From the NCBI GenBank assembly GCA_947474365.1, contig CANJIU010000032.1, positions 1-64,000 of the forward strand: DNA of 64,000 bases, written 5' to 3'. Position 1 is the stretch's first letter. Each line of letters starts with the position of its first letter. The stretch is from Opitutia bacterium (GTDB lineage Bacteria; Verrucomicrobiota; Verrucomicrobiia; Opitutales; Opitutaceae). The position numbers and the translations under genes are program-made. Below, piece by piece: positions 43,988 through 52,182 of the stretch. The notes under the pieces are model-generated. The model was given only the letters and a program-made list of their open reading frames with translations. It was not told the origin of the DNA and searched no databases.

Positions 43988-45363
43988 GTGATCAGCCTCC
44001 GCACTTCCGCGTCCCACGGCGCCCGATAGGGTCGTTGCAACATCGACGACGCTTCCGGGTCGCCAACGATATCGTTCGCCGCGGCATCCCAGACGAGCTT
44101 CCGTCCGGTGCGCGCGGAGAGGTTGGCGAGATGGCAGGCGGTGCTGACCCAGTGGCTGCTGGCGAGGTCGGACCGGGGCGTCGCGCGACTGCGCACGCAG
44201 GCGATAAAATTCGCAGCGTGATCGACGCATTGCCGTTCGGCATTGCCACTCTTGTCTTCAGCGCTCTCGCACCAGAACTGACCGGGAGCCTCTGGTACCG
44301 GCTGCGGACCGCCGACCGGATGTCCGCCGCCCATCATGCGGGCAAAAGCATTGGTCGCCTCGCCGCGTTTGTCCGGCACGATGGCGAAGCCGCCGCGCCC
44401 GAGCGTCATCGTGCCCTTGGTGCCGAGGAACGTGAGCCCGCCCGAAGCACCCAGGGCGCCACCGGCGGCGCATTCGCGAATTTGGACGACGACGTTGAAA
44501 ATCGGATACTCGAGGATTGCGTCCTGCGTGTCCGGCACCTCGGCATGATCGTCAAGGAAGCGGCGCGTGCCGCTGCTGTAAACCGCCTGCGGGGCTGCGA
44601 GGTCGAAAATCCAGTGCACGATGTCGAGCGAGTGGTGGCCGAGGTTGGTCATCTGCCCACCGCTCGAATCCCAAAACCAGCGAAAATGATAGAGGGAGCG
44701 GTTGACGTTGTAGGGTCGCTGCGGCGCGGGACCGAGGAGCATGTTCCAGTCGAGATCGGAAGGCGCGGGACCGTCGGGCGGACGACCGATTCCGGGGCGA
44801 ACGTTGCGGAAGAAATTGCATTGGACGCTGACCACGTCGCCGATGGCGCCGCCGCGCAGCAGGTCCTTCGCGCGCTGATAGTGGGGGCCGCTGCGTTGTT
44901 GGGTGCCGACTTGCACCACGCGTCGGGTGCGGGCCGCGACCTTTTGCATCCACTCGCCCTCGCGCACGAAAAGATGCAGCGGTTTTTCGACGTAAACATC
45001 CTTGCCCGCATCGCAGGCCATCATGGTGTGCAGCGCATGCCAATAGTCGCCCGAAGCAGCCACGACGGCGTCGATATCTTTTCGTTGCAGCAGCCGCCGG
45101 AAATCCGGCATCTGCGCGCAATCGCCACCCACCATTTGGGCGCACGCTTCCATGCGCGGTCGGAAGCAATCCGAGACGGCGACGACGCGCGACTCCGGCA
45201 ACTGGTGAAAGCTGCGGGTGTGAATCCGGCCCATGAGGCCAAAGCCGATGACGCCGATGCGGACACGGTTGTTCGCACCTTCGACCTGAGAGTAGGACTT
45301 CGCCGTGAGCGCAGTGGCGGTGCCGGCCAGGGCCGAGGTTTTGAGAAACAGGCGACGGTTCAT
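43984..45363 (-). CDS. Tat-exported Gfo/Idh/MocA family oxidoreductase
   Basis: 459 residues with Tat signal NRRLFLKTSALAG (2-14). The dinucleotide motif is GVIGFGLMG (37-45) and the catalytic-loop motif is EKP (126-128 in DVYVEKPLH). The C-terminal domain includes NLGHHSLDIVHWIFDL with likely catalytic His. Such proteins oxidise or reduce sugar carbons with NAD(P) or, like the exported members, with a tightly bound cofactor co-exported through Tat. The ATG at 45363 is chosen for the Tat motif; the frame is open to 45414. It is the first gene of the MocA-TIM-SDR operon. Confidence 0.9.
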   Translation of the reverse strand: MNRRLFLKTSALAGTATALTAKSYSQVEGANNRVRIGVIGFGLMGRIHTRSFHQLPESRVVAVSDCFRPRMEACAQMVGGDCAQMPDFRRLLQRKDIDAVVAASGDYWHALHTMMACDAGKDVYVEKPLHLFVREGEWMQKVAARTRRVVQVGTQQRSGPHYQRAKDLLRGGAIGDVVSVQCNFFRNVRPGIGRPPDGPAPSDLDWNMLLGPAPQRPYNVNRSLYHFRWFWDSSGGQMTNLGHHSLDIVHWIFDLAAPQAVYSSGTRRFLDDHAEVPDTQDAILEYPIFNVVVQIRECAAGGALGASGGLTFLGTKGTMTLGRGGFAIVPDKRGEATNAFARMMGGGHPVGGPQPVPEAPGQFWCESAEDKSGNAERQCVDHAANFIACVRSRATPRSDLASSHWVSTACHLANLSARTGRKLVWDAAANDIVGDPEASSMLQRPYRAPWDAEVRRLIT

Positions 45364-45610
45364 GCGCAGCAGGGGGAGAATTCGGAAGTGAGATGACAGG
45401 CCTGAGCTCAACAAAACGGGAGAGGGGGTGAAGCGGACGCACGATTCGAGCAGGGGGGCGGCGTCTCCTGCCGACGATGTTTGTCGATCCTAGATTGGCC
45501 AGAAGAATGCAGCCACGGTGGAACCGGTTTTTTTCCACGGTTGCGCAGCGACCGCAGGTGGACGTTTGACCGACGTTGCACCGCCGCGAGGAGCCCGCGA
45601 TATATCGGGG

Positions 45611-46306
45611 ATGCCATCTGGTGATTTTTCCCGCCCGGAGCCTCCTGGTTCGGATGAGTGGACCGTCTGGCGGCGCGAGTCTTCTGCGACCCTCGACGTG
45701 CCGCGCGGATTGCCTGCGCCGGGCGAGACAGGATGGAGAGCGCTCGGGCGACATCAGCGTGGCGGCGATCCGGCGACGCGGGGGTTCAATCCGGGCTGGG
45801 CGCGGATGACGTGGGAACCCGCGGCACTGGTGGTTGATTTCTGCTTTGTTGCCACCGCTGCGTGCAATTCGGCGCGCCGACTGAATGAGCGTACGCACCT
45901 CCTGGGCGACGTCGGAGAAATTTTTCTGCAGTGTGCTGAGAACGACCGCTATGTTGAAATCCACGTGACACCTGAAAACCAGCGGCTTCAGCTTGAGTGG
46001 AACAGTGAACGGTTTGAAGCCGTGCGAAACAAGCGAGCGGCGCTGGAGGACTTCGCCATTGCGGATCCGAATTGGGTGCAGACGTGCACCGCGGTGGCGT
46101 CAACCGGGTGGTCCGCGTCGGTGAGGATTCCCGCCGCCGTGCTGCTGGAGGAGGGGGCGGTGTTTCACGGCGGGGCGCGCCTCTTGGCGGCTGTTTGCCG
46201 CTACGATTGCGGCGGTGGCGACAAGCCCGTGTTGTCGACGACCGCCAATTTTGGAGGCCAGCCGTTCCATACCCGTACCGCCTGGCACCGCGCCCGGCTT
46301 TCATAG
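45611..46306 (+). CDS. Putative carbohydrate-binding (CBM9-like) protein
   Basis: 231 residues from the ATG at 45611; the frame is open back to a GTG at 45518. The middle region (WEPAALVVDFCFVATAAC, LGDVGEIFLQ, YVEIHVTPENQRLQLEW) resembles the CBM9-like/DOMON-type sandwich seen in bacterial carbohydrate-binding family 9-like proteins. No signal peptide is evident from either start, so the N-terminus or localisation is uncertain. It is transcribed divergently from the MocA operon. The coding assignment itself is moderately supported because the opposite frames are also open. Confidence 0.55.
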   Translation: MPSGDFSRPEPPGSDEWTVWRRESSATLDVPRGLPAPGETGWRALGRHQRGGDPATRGFNPGWARMTWEPAALVVDFCFVATAACNSARRLNERTHLLGDVGEIFLQCAENDRYVEIHVTPENQRLQLEWNSERFEAVRNKRAALEDFAIADPNWVQTCTAVASTGWSASVRIPAAVLLEEGAVFHGGARLLAAVCRYDCGGGDKPVLSTTANFGGQPFHTRTAWHRARLS

Positions 46307-46323
46307 GGGTATAAGGGGTCTAA

Positions 46324-46493
46324 GGGGTCATGCTTTACCTTTGACCTAATCTTCGGACGCCGGTTTCCCTTTGGGCGAAATCCTGATCAAGTCCGTCGCT
46401 CATCCATCGAAATTACAACCAGAGGCCAGGTTTGGCGAAAGGTCGCTGTTGGAGTCAGGAAAGATAATTAGCTAAAAGGTAAAGCATGACCCC
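46324..46493. mobile_element. REP/MITE-like element bounded by 19-bp perfect inverted repeats
   Basis: GGGGTCATGCTTTACCTTT at 46324-46342 is the exact complement of 46475-46493. The 170-bp interval has no gene. Short elements with GGTAAAGCATGACCCC-type ends are known as REP elements mobilised by Y1 (RAYT) transposases; no transposase is in this window, so it would be non-autonomous. The left end is preceded by two degenerate GGGGT/CTAAGGGGT repeats. An apparent ATG at 46486 of the next frame lies inside the right end. Confidence 0.78.
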
Positions 46494-46554
46494 ATTTCCG
46501 GGCGATATTCACTCCCAAGTTGACCGCCGGCAAATTGGCCGTCTGCTTCGCTCC

Positions 46555-47490
46555 ATGTTACTCCCACGCAACTTTCGCCTCCTTGCCGGCATAGCCATCG
46601 CCCTTCTGCTCGGCACCTCCCTCAGCCGTGCCGAGCGCGGCATCATCCTGGACAACGGCGCCTTCTTTTCCGACTCCGCCAAGGCTGAAGCAAACCGTCA
46701 GCTCCTCGACGTTGGCCTGCGTTTCAAGAAGGAGGTCGTGATCGAGACGTTCAAAACCATCCCCGATGACGTCACCAAGGGCGTAAACCTGCAGGACCGC
46801 GCCGCCGTGAACCGGATGTTTGAACAATGGACGATCCGCCAGGCGCGCCAACAACGGGTCAACGGCATCTACATTTTGCTCTCGAAAGAACCGTCCCACC
46901 TCCAAGTCATTATCGGCGACGGTACGCAACAGACCCTGTTCACGTCCAAAGACCGCACCGTGCTCGTCGACGTGATGCTGGCGAGGTTGCGCACCAAGCA
47001 ATACGACGAGGCCCTCCTTCAGGGCGTCAACGTCATCGCCTCCGCTATGAAGTCGCACGTTGTCGCCCACTCCCGGCCTGCGGTTCAAAACCGCGCCACG
47101 ACGGCGACCGAAGATTCCAACCCGTGGGGCTGGGTCATCGCGGCCGTGCTCGGTTTTCTCGCCGCCTGGCTCGTCGTCGGCATTATTCGCTCGATTTTCA
47201 GCGGCGGCGGCGCGGCCGGTGGCACGGCGGCGGCGCCGGGCTCGGGCGGCGGATTCATGAGTTCCCTCCTCGGCGGCATGTTCGGCGCCGCAGCCGGCAT
47301 GTGGCTATACGATCAATTCTCCGGACATCACGGCTCCGACATCGACCGGGGCGGCTTCGACGAATCTAGCTCGTCACGCCGTGATTCCGACTATTCAAGC
47401 TCGGGCGACAGTTTCAGCGACGACTCCAACGGCGGTGACGTCGGTGGCGGTGATTCCGGCGGCGGTGACTCGGGTGGCGGAGATTTCTGA
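46555..47490 (+). CDS. TPM-domain (YgcG-like) membrane protein with Gly/Ser/Asp-rich tail
   Basis: 311 residues. Signal peptide (10-27, LAGIAIALLLGTSLSRA), a TPM domain (about 29-165, RGIILDNGAFFSDSAKAEANR split pattern, GIYILLS, VIIGDG), a transmembrane helix (191-213), a Gly-rich stretch, a second small hydrophobic segment (about 236-252) and a low-complexity Ser/Asp/Gly tail ending GGGDF. TPM proteins act in envelope repair (including photosystem II repair in plants) and some have phosphatase activity. The ATG at 46555 is chosen because the upstream ATG (46486) lies within the REP-like element. Confidence 0.85.
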   Translation: MLLPRNFRLLAGIAIALLLGTSLSRAERGIILDNGAFFSDSAKAEANRQLLDVGLRFKKEVVIETFKTIPDDVTKGVNLQDRAAVNRMFEQWTIRQARQQRVNGIYILLSKEPSHLQVIIGDGTQQTLFTSKDRTVLVDVMLARLRTKQYDEALLQGVNVIASAMKSHVVAHSRPAVQNRATTATEDSNPWGWVIAAVLGFLAAWLVVGIIRSIFSGGGAAGGTAAAPGSGGGFMSSLLGGMFGAAAGMWLYDQFSGHHGSDIDRGGFDESSSSRRDSDYSSSGDSFSDDSNGGDVGGGDSGGGDSGGGDF

Positions 47491-47598
47491 TTCCAAGCGA
47501 TGCGGACCGATTTCATATCGGTTCGTAGGTGTCATCCTTACCGTGATCAAAGGGTGGCAATCCCTTCCGTACTGGAGCACAAGCCGAGGAGCAAAATC

Positions 47599-49152
47599 AT
47601 GATCGCCCCCCATTTTCTCCGCTGTCCGGTCCTCGCACTCGCGTCTTTGCCAATCTTGCTGCTGACAATCGCCTCCCTCCCGGCAAACGATCAGCCACAA
47701 TGGGGCCAGCGCTGGTCGCGCAATATGGTCTCCGCAGAGCACGGTTTGCCCGATTCGTTCGATCCCAAAACCGGCCGCAACATCCGCTGGACTGCCAAAC
47801 TTGGCACCGAAACACACTCGACGCCCATCATCGCCAACGGTCGCGTCTACATCGGCACCAACAACGGCGAGCCGCGCGATCCCAAACACGTCGGCGACCG
47901 CGGAGTGCTGATGTGCTTCGACGAGAAAAACGGCGAACTGCTCTGGCAACTTGTCGTGCCCAAGCGCGAGGAGGATAAGTTCCATGACTGGCCCAAGAGC
48001 GGCATCTCGTCGCCGGTCACCGTCGAAGGTGACCGCGTCTACGTTGTGAGCAACCGCGGCGAGGTCATGTGCCTCGACGCCCTCGCCCTCGCCAACGGCA
48101 ACGACGGCCCGTATCGCGACGAGGGCCGACACTTCCTGCCGAAAGGTCCCGACGCACCATCCGAGTCCATCATCCCGGGCCCCCTTGATGCCGACATCCT
48201 CTGGCTCTTTGATCTCACCAAGGAGGCGGGAATCTGGTCCCACGACTCGGCCCACAGTTCGATCCTCATCGACGGCAATTATCTCTACGTGAACAGCGGC
48301 ACCGGCGTCGACAACACGCACCGGAAAATCCGCACGCCCGACGCCCCCAGCCTGGTCGTCCTCGACAAGCGCACCGGCCGCTTCGTCGCGCGGGACGATG
48401 AGCACGTCGCACCCAACATCTTTCACTGCACCTGGTCCTCTCCGTCACTCGCCCAGGTCAACGGCCGCGCCCTCGTCTGCTTCGCCGGCGGCAATGGCAT
48501 CGTCTACGCCTTCGAGCCGGTCACCGAATCCGCGAGCAAGATCGTCGCCGGATCTGCTCCCGCACCGCTGAAGAAAATCTGGCAATTCGACTTCGACCCC
48601 GCCGGACCGAAGGAGGACGTCCACCGCTTCACCACCAACCGCGTCGAGGGCCCCAGCAACATCTACGGCATGCCGGTGTTTCACGAAGGACGCCTCTACG
48701 TTGCGGGCGGCGGGGATCTTTTCTGGGGCAAGAACGAGGCCTGGCTCAAGTGCATCGACCCGTCCAAGACCGGCGACATCACGCGCGATGGCCTGATTTG
48801 GACGTATCCGCTGGAAAAACACGTCTTCGGCACCCCCGTCCTGCACGAGGGGCTAATCTACCTCGCCGACTGCGGCCGCAAGTTTCATTGCGTCGAGCAG
48901 GCGACGGGAAGGCCGGTCTGGACCCACGACATTAACGGCGAGGTCTGGGCCACCCCGCTCGTTGCGGACGGCAAGGTCTACCTCGGCACCCGCAGCGGTG
49001 CCTACTACGTCTTCGCGACCGGCCGCGAGAAGAAGCTCCTGTTCGAAAGCCAGCTCGGCAAAGGTATCAGTGCGACCGCCACCGCCGCCAACGGCACGCT
49101 CTATGTCGCGACGATGACCCACCTCTATGCGGTGGCCACAGGTTCGAAGTGA
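47599..49152 (+). CDS. Exported PQQ-type beta-propeller repeat protein
   Basis: 517 residues with a signal peptide (about 5-27, HFLRCPVLALASLPILLL). At least seven propeller blades of the PQQ/quinoprotein kind are visible: THSTPIIANGRVYIGT, LMCFDEKNGELLWQ, ISSPVTVEGDRVYVVS, YGMPVFHEGRLYVAGG, FGTPVLHEGLIYLADCG, VWATPLVADGKVYLGT and TATAANGTLYVAT. No heme motif and no clear active-site Asp of a PQQ dehydrogenase can be identified, so it could be a structural or binding propeller. The ATG at 47599 fits the signal peptide. It follows the TPM gene by 108 bases. Confidence 0.85.
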   Translation: MIAPHFLRCPVLALASLPILLLTIASLPANDQPQWGQRWSRNMVSAEHGLPDSFDPKTGRNIRWTAKLGTETHSTPIIANGRVYIGTNNGEPRDPKHVGDRGVLMCFDEKNGELLWQLVVPKREEDKFHDWPKSGISSPVTVEGDRVYVVSNRGEVMCLDALALANGNDGPYRDEGRHFLPKGPDAPSESIIPGPLDADILWLFDLTKEAGIWSHDSAHSSILIDGNYLYVNSGTGVDNTHRKIRTPDAPSLVVLDKRTGRFVARDDEHVAPNIFHCTWSSPSLAQVNGRALVCFAGGNGIVYAFEPVTESASKIVAGSAPAPLKKIWQFDFDPAGPKEDVHRFTTNRVEGPSNIYGMPVFHEGRLYVAGGGDLFWGKNEAWLKCIDPSKTGDITRDGLIWTYPLEKHVFGTPVLHEGLIYLADCGRKFHCVEQATGRPVWTHDINGEVWATPLVADGKVYLGTRSGAYYVFATGREKKLLFESQLGKGISATATAANGTLYVATMTHLYAVATGSK

Positions 49153-49177
49153 GCGTCCCGCGGCCGCAGGACCGATG

Positions 49178-50431
49178 CTACAGCCCGGAGCCCGTCGCCC
49201 GATTCACCAACACCCGCAGTCTTGAGTTGGGTTGCGAAAGTCTTCCCTCTCTCACCTCCATCTCGGTGAACCGAGCCAGCAGGATCTCGCGGTCGGTTTC
49301 CCGATTATGGTCGTAGATCACATAGATCACGCCGTCCGTTCCCTGGTCGCCATCGGGGTAGGAAACCACCAGCCGTTCGTCCAGTAGAAGTCCCCCTCTC
49401 CAGGTTGCTCCGTCATCTTCCGAGAGGTACGCAGTAAGGTGAGAACGCTGCCGCCACGACGGCTGCACCGCGTCGCCGACCAGCCACGGCTGGTCCATCG
49501 GCGGATTGTGTTTCACCAGCAGCAGATTTCCCGACGCCAGCCGGCGCAGAAAGAAGCGCGACGGCGCATTGGGGATCACCGAGGGCTTGCCCGGGGACCA
49601 GGTGACGCCGCCGTCCGCGGAAAAACTTTCCGAAATTCCCGCGTTCGTCCGCGCCAGCAGCCAAAGAGCCCGGTCGCGGCGTTCGACCACCAGATGTTCG
49701 TCGTAGTGCACGTCGGGGATCTTCGCCGTGCCCAGCCGCTCAAGGGTCAATCCAGCATCGTCGCTCCGGTAGATGTGTGTCCCGACGGCATCAGGATCCC
49801 ACGCGAGATGCGGGTTTGGTATGGGCGGTTTCGTCCTCCCCGGCATGCTGGGGCTCGGCTTCAATGACCATCGCGCGATCGGGAAGAGCCAGCGACCGCC
49901 CTGTGTCACCGTCGGCTTGTGCATCATGATCCCGTCGGCAATCCGTCGCGGGCTCGACCACACCGGCACGGGGGCGTCTGAGTTCTCCGTCGTCACCGCC
50001 CATACTCCGGCGCGGCCATCCCATGAACCGTAGGACTGGGAGTGAAACCACCACAGCTTGCCGTTGGGATCGCGCCAGAGCACTGCGTCGTAGGCGCGCA
50101 CGGGAAACTCCGGATCGATTACCTGCACGGGCCTTGACCAAGTTCGTCCGCCATCGGCGCAGGTGGCCAGCACGACGTAGTTGTCCGGCCCTTCGCCCTT
50201 TCCACCCGTGTACCAGGTGGCCCACAGGCGACCACCCTTGCCGACGGCGATGCCCGGGACCGCCTGAAATAAACGCTGATCATCCGCATAGCGGCCATCC
50301 GCGGCGCGCTTCACCGACACCGGGTCGAGCGCCGGGCTGGCTCCAAACATCGCCAGCGTGAGGGTCGAAAAAAGCACTGGCAGGCCACGGCGGCCAAACG
50401 AAGATGCACCCGGCATGCGCACGAGGTTCAC
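49178..50431 (-). CDS. Exported sialidase-fold (BNR) protein
   Basis: 417 residues. Signal-like segment (GLPVLFSTLTLAMFGASPA) then a six-bladed propeller with Asp boxes CADGGRTW, SADGGVTW and SEDDGATW (PF13088 type). It is a paralogue of the protein at 57062-58756 (shared GRLWATWY/GRLWAAWY, IDP, TTEN, DGIMMHKP/EGIMINKP). Its start overlaps the FecR stop by four bases, so it is the third gene of the sigma-FecR operon. Probable action on terminal sugars; activity is not proven by the visible residues. Confidence 0.85.
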   Translation of the reverse strand: MNLVRMPGASSFGRRGLPVLFSTLTLAMFGASPALDPVSVKRAADGRYADDQRLFQAVPGIAVGKGGRLWATWYTGGKGEGPDNYVVLATCADGGRTWSRPVQVIDPEFPVRAYDAVLWRDPNGKLWWFHSQSYGSWDGRAGVWAVTTENSDAPVPVWSSPRRIADGIMMHKPTVTQGGRWLFPIARWSLKPSPSMPGRTKPPIPNPHLAWDPDAVGTHIYRSDDAGLTLERLGTAKIPDVHYDEHLVVERRDRALWLLARTNAGISESFSADGGVTWSPGKPSVIPNAPSRFFLRRLASGNLLLVKHNPPMDQPWLVGDAVQPSWRQRSHLTAYLSEDDGATWRGGLLLDERLVVSYPDGDQGTDGVIYVIYDHNRETDREILLARFTEMEVREGRLSQPNSRLRVLVNRATGSGL

Positions 50432-51444
50432 GGTGTGGCGCGGAGCACGATCGCCGCGCCTCCGGGATCGCTTCGATCGGACGACGACGGGCGGCGCACC
50501 CGCTCACCCACGATCCGGTGTTCCAAGATGAGGTGGCGGACGAACTCCTCGGGCAGGTCGGCGCGGAACACGCCGTTAACGCGCTGCTCACCCAGGGTCG
50601 CGTCACGCAGTTCGAACTGCTCCCAGTTGTAGAGGTTGAACTGCTCAATCGCGTCCGCAAGCCTCGTATCCGAAAATGAGACACGCGGTGCCTGCCATGA
50701 CAGAATTTCCTGCATCTGTCCCGGTTCCATTCGTGTTGCGACGGCTTGGGTCCAGTTGCGGGGGTCGGCGGTGAGACGTTCAGCCGCCGGAACCCCACGT
50801 TTTGCGCCCGTCGGTCCGCTCAATTCAACCCGGCCGGAGAAAACCAGCAGGGAAACTTCGTCGCCGGAGAGGTGGAGCGAAAACGTCGCCGCGGAGGAAC
50901 GCGCGGTGAACGATCCCGCCTGCACGACGAATTCCCGTTCGCCCGGGAGCACGGTGAAGCCGGCCTCGCCCCGCACGAGCTCGGCCGTCGGTCCGGTCGC
51001 CGGGACCCGCAGCGCGGATCGCGCGTTGAGTTGCACCACGGAGCCCGAGACCATCAGGCGCTGATAACCATTTTCAGTGGTCGCATAGAGTGGCGCCGCA
51101 CCGGCGTCCGGCCGGATGGGTCGCGGGAAAAAGAGCAGACCAGCCAACGACGCCGCCAGGGCCCAGGGAATCCATTGCGCCCAACGCCAGAACGGACGCC
51201 CCGCCTGAGCCGGTTCGACCAGAGCGCGAAATTCCGGATCGTCCGCGAAGTCGGCCATCCCCCGCAGGCGATCTTCCACAGCCTCCAAGCGCGCGACCGC
51301 CGCCGCGCGACACGGGTCCGCCCTCCACCACTGATCGAATTCGGCCGCCTCCAGTTCGGAAAGTCCCGCCCCGCGCCGGGCCAGCCAACGGGCAGCCTCG
51401 CGATCGAGCGCCACGGAATCGGAGTCGAGTTCGGAGTCGTTCAC
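50428..51444 (-). CDS. FecR family anti-sigma factor / sigma regulator
   Basis: 338 residues. A DUF4880 N-terminus (AARWLARRGAGLSELEAAEFDQWW), one transmembrane helix (about 92-108, WIPWALAASLAGLLFF) and a periplasmic FecR domain (about 115-240, with VQLNARSALRV and LVRGEAGFTVLPGERE) followed by a short C-terminal domain with FSDTRLADAIEQFN, related to the STN-like fold that contacts receptors. It transmits an outer-membrane signal to the sigma factor encoded immediately upstream, with ATGA overlaps on both sides. Confidence 0.93.
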   Translation of the reverse strand: MNDSELDSDSVALDREAARWLARRGAGLSELEAAEFDQWWRADPCRAAAVARLEAVEDRLRGMADFADDPEFRALVEPAQAGRPFWRWAQWIPWALAASLAGLLFFPRPIRPDAGAAPLYATTENGYQRLMVSGSVVQLNARSALRVPATGPTAELVRGEAGFTVLPGEREFVVQAGSFTARSSAATFSLHLSGDEVSLLVFSGRVELSGPTGAKRGVPAAERLTADPRNWTQAVATRMEPGQMQEILSWQAPRVSFSDTRLADAIEQFNLYNWEQFELRDATLGEQRVNGVFRADLPEEFVRHLILEHRIVGERVRRPSSSDRSDPGGAAIVLRATP

Positions 51445-51998
51445 GATGAACTGCCTTCCGCAGCGTGGAAAAACTCCTGGCAGCGCCGGAGACCTTTGGT
51501 CAGATGCACTTTCACGGTTTCGGGTGAGATGTTCAATTGAGCGGCAATTTCCTTGTACGAGAGCCCATCCATGTAGCGCAGCAGGATTACTTCCCGGCAG
51601 CGCTGCGGCAGGGTGCGAACGGCCGAGAGCAGGATTTCACGTTCCTGCTCCCGACTGGCGTGCTCCGCCGCGGAGGGTCTCTCATCGAAGACGTTGGCCG
51701 CCGACTCATGGGTTATCGGAGCCAAAGAAATCCCCCGGGTTCTGCGGTAGTGATCGTACGCGAGATTCCGCACCAACGAAAAAAGAAACGCCTTGGGATT
51801 CTCGATCGGATTCACCAGCCGCGCCCGCCAGAGCCGCGCGTAGGCGTCCTGCAGCAGGTCATCGACATCTCCGATCGCCGGAAACCGATGCCGCAAAAAA
51901 CCGCGCAGCGCCGGCTCGTGGGGCAGCACCACTTCGGTGAACCAGCGGGATTCTTCGGTGGAAGGAGACATGGGGGCGGACGAGGAGGGCGCATTCAT
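51441..51998 (-). CDS. ECF RNA polymerase sigma factor (FecI-like)
   Basis: 185 residues from the ATG at 51998. Region 2 (about 20-90: LRGFLRHRFPAIGDVDDLLQDAYARLWR, shown in parts, and NPKAFLFSLVRNLAYDHYRR) and region 4 (about 120-175: LPQRCREVILLRYMDGLSYKEIA, AQLNISPETVKVHL) are clear. A GTG at 52010 and an ATG at 51971 are alternative starts; none has a good ribosome site. It is the first gene of a three-gene operon with FecR and a sialidase-like protein. Targets cannot be identified; the divergent genes from 52183 are candidates. Confidence 0.92.
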   Translation of the reverse strand: MNAPSSSAPMSPSTEESRWFTEVVLPHEPALRGFLRHRFPAIGDVDDLLQDAYARLWRARLVNPIENPKAFLFSLVRNLAYDHYRRTRGISLAPITHESAANVFDERPSAAEHASREQEREILLSAVRTLPQRCREVILLRYMDGLSYKEIAAQLNISPETVKVHLTKGLRRCQEFFHAAEGSSS

Positions 51999-52182
51999 CC
52001 CCGGTGACACACTGCAAGCACACTGTGCCGTCGCCCAAAGTGAAAGCGATTTCTAGCCGATAACCCATTTTCTGCCGGCCAACGTCATCACATTAAGGGC
52101 CCGTCGATTCGACGCGACTTCGCGGCGGGAAATCAACCGCTGGTCAGCGAACGATTGGCCCCGCTGTCGACGTCCCTCACCA

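Noticed and set aside
44035..45396. Plus-strand frame opposite the MocA gene
   Set aside because: Antisense shadow of a gene with clear GxGxxG and EKP motifs.
46486..46554. Extended N-terminus of the TPM-domain protein starting at 46486
   Set aside because: The start lies within a repeat end, and the extension would place 23 polar residues before the signal peptide.
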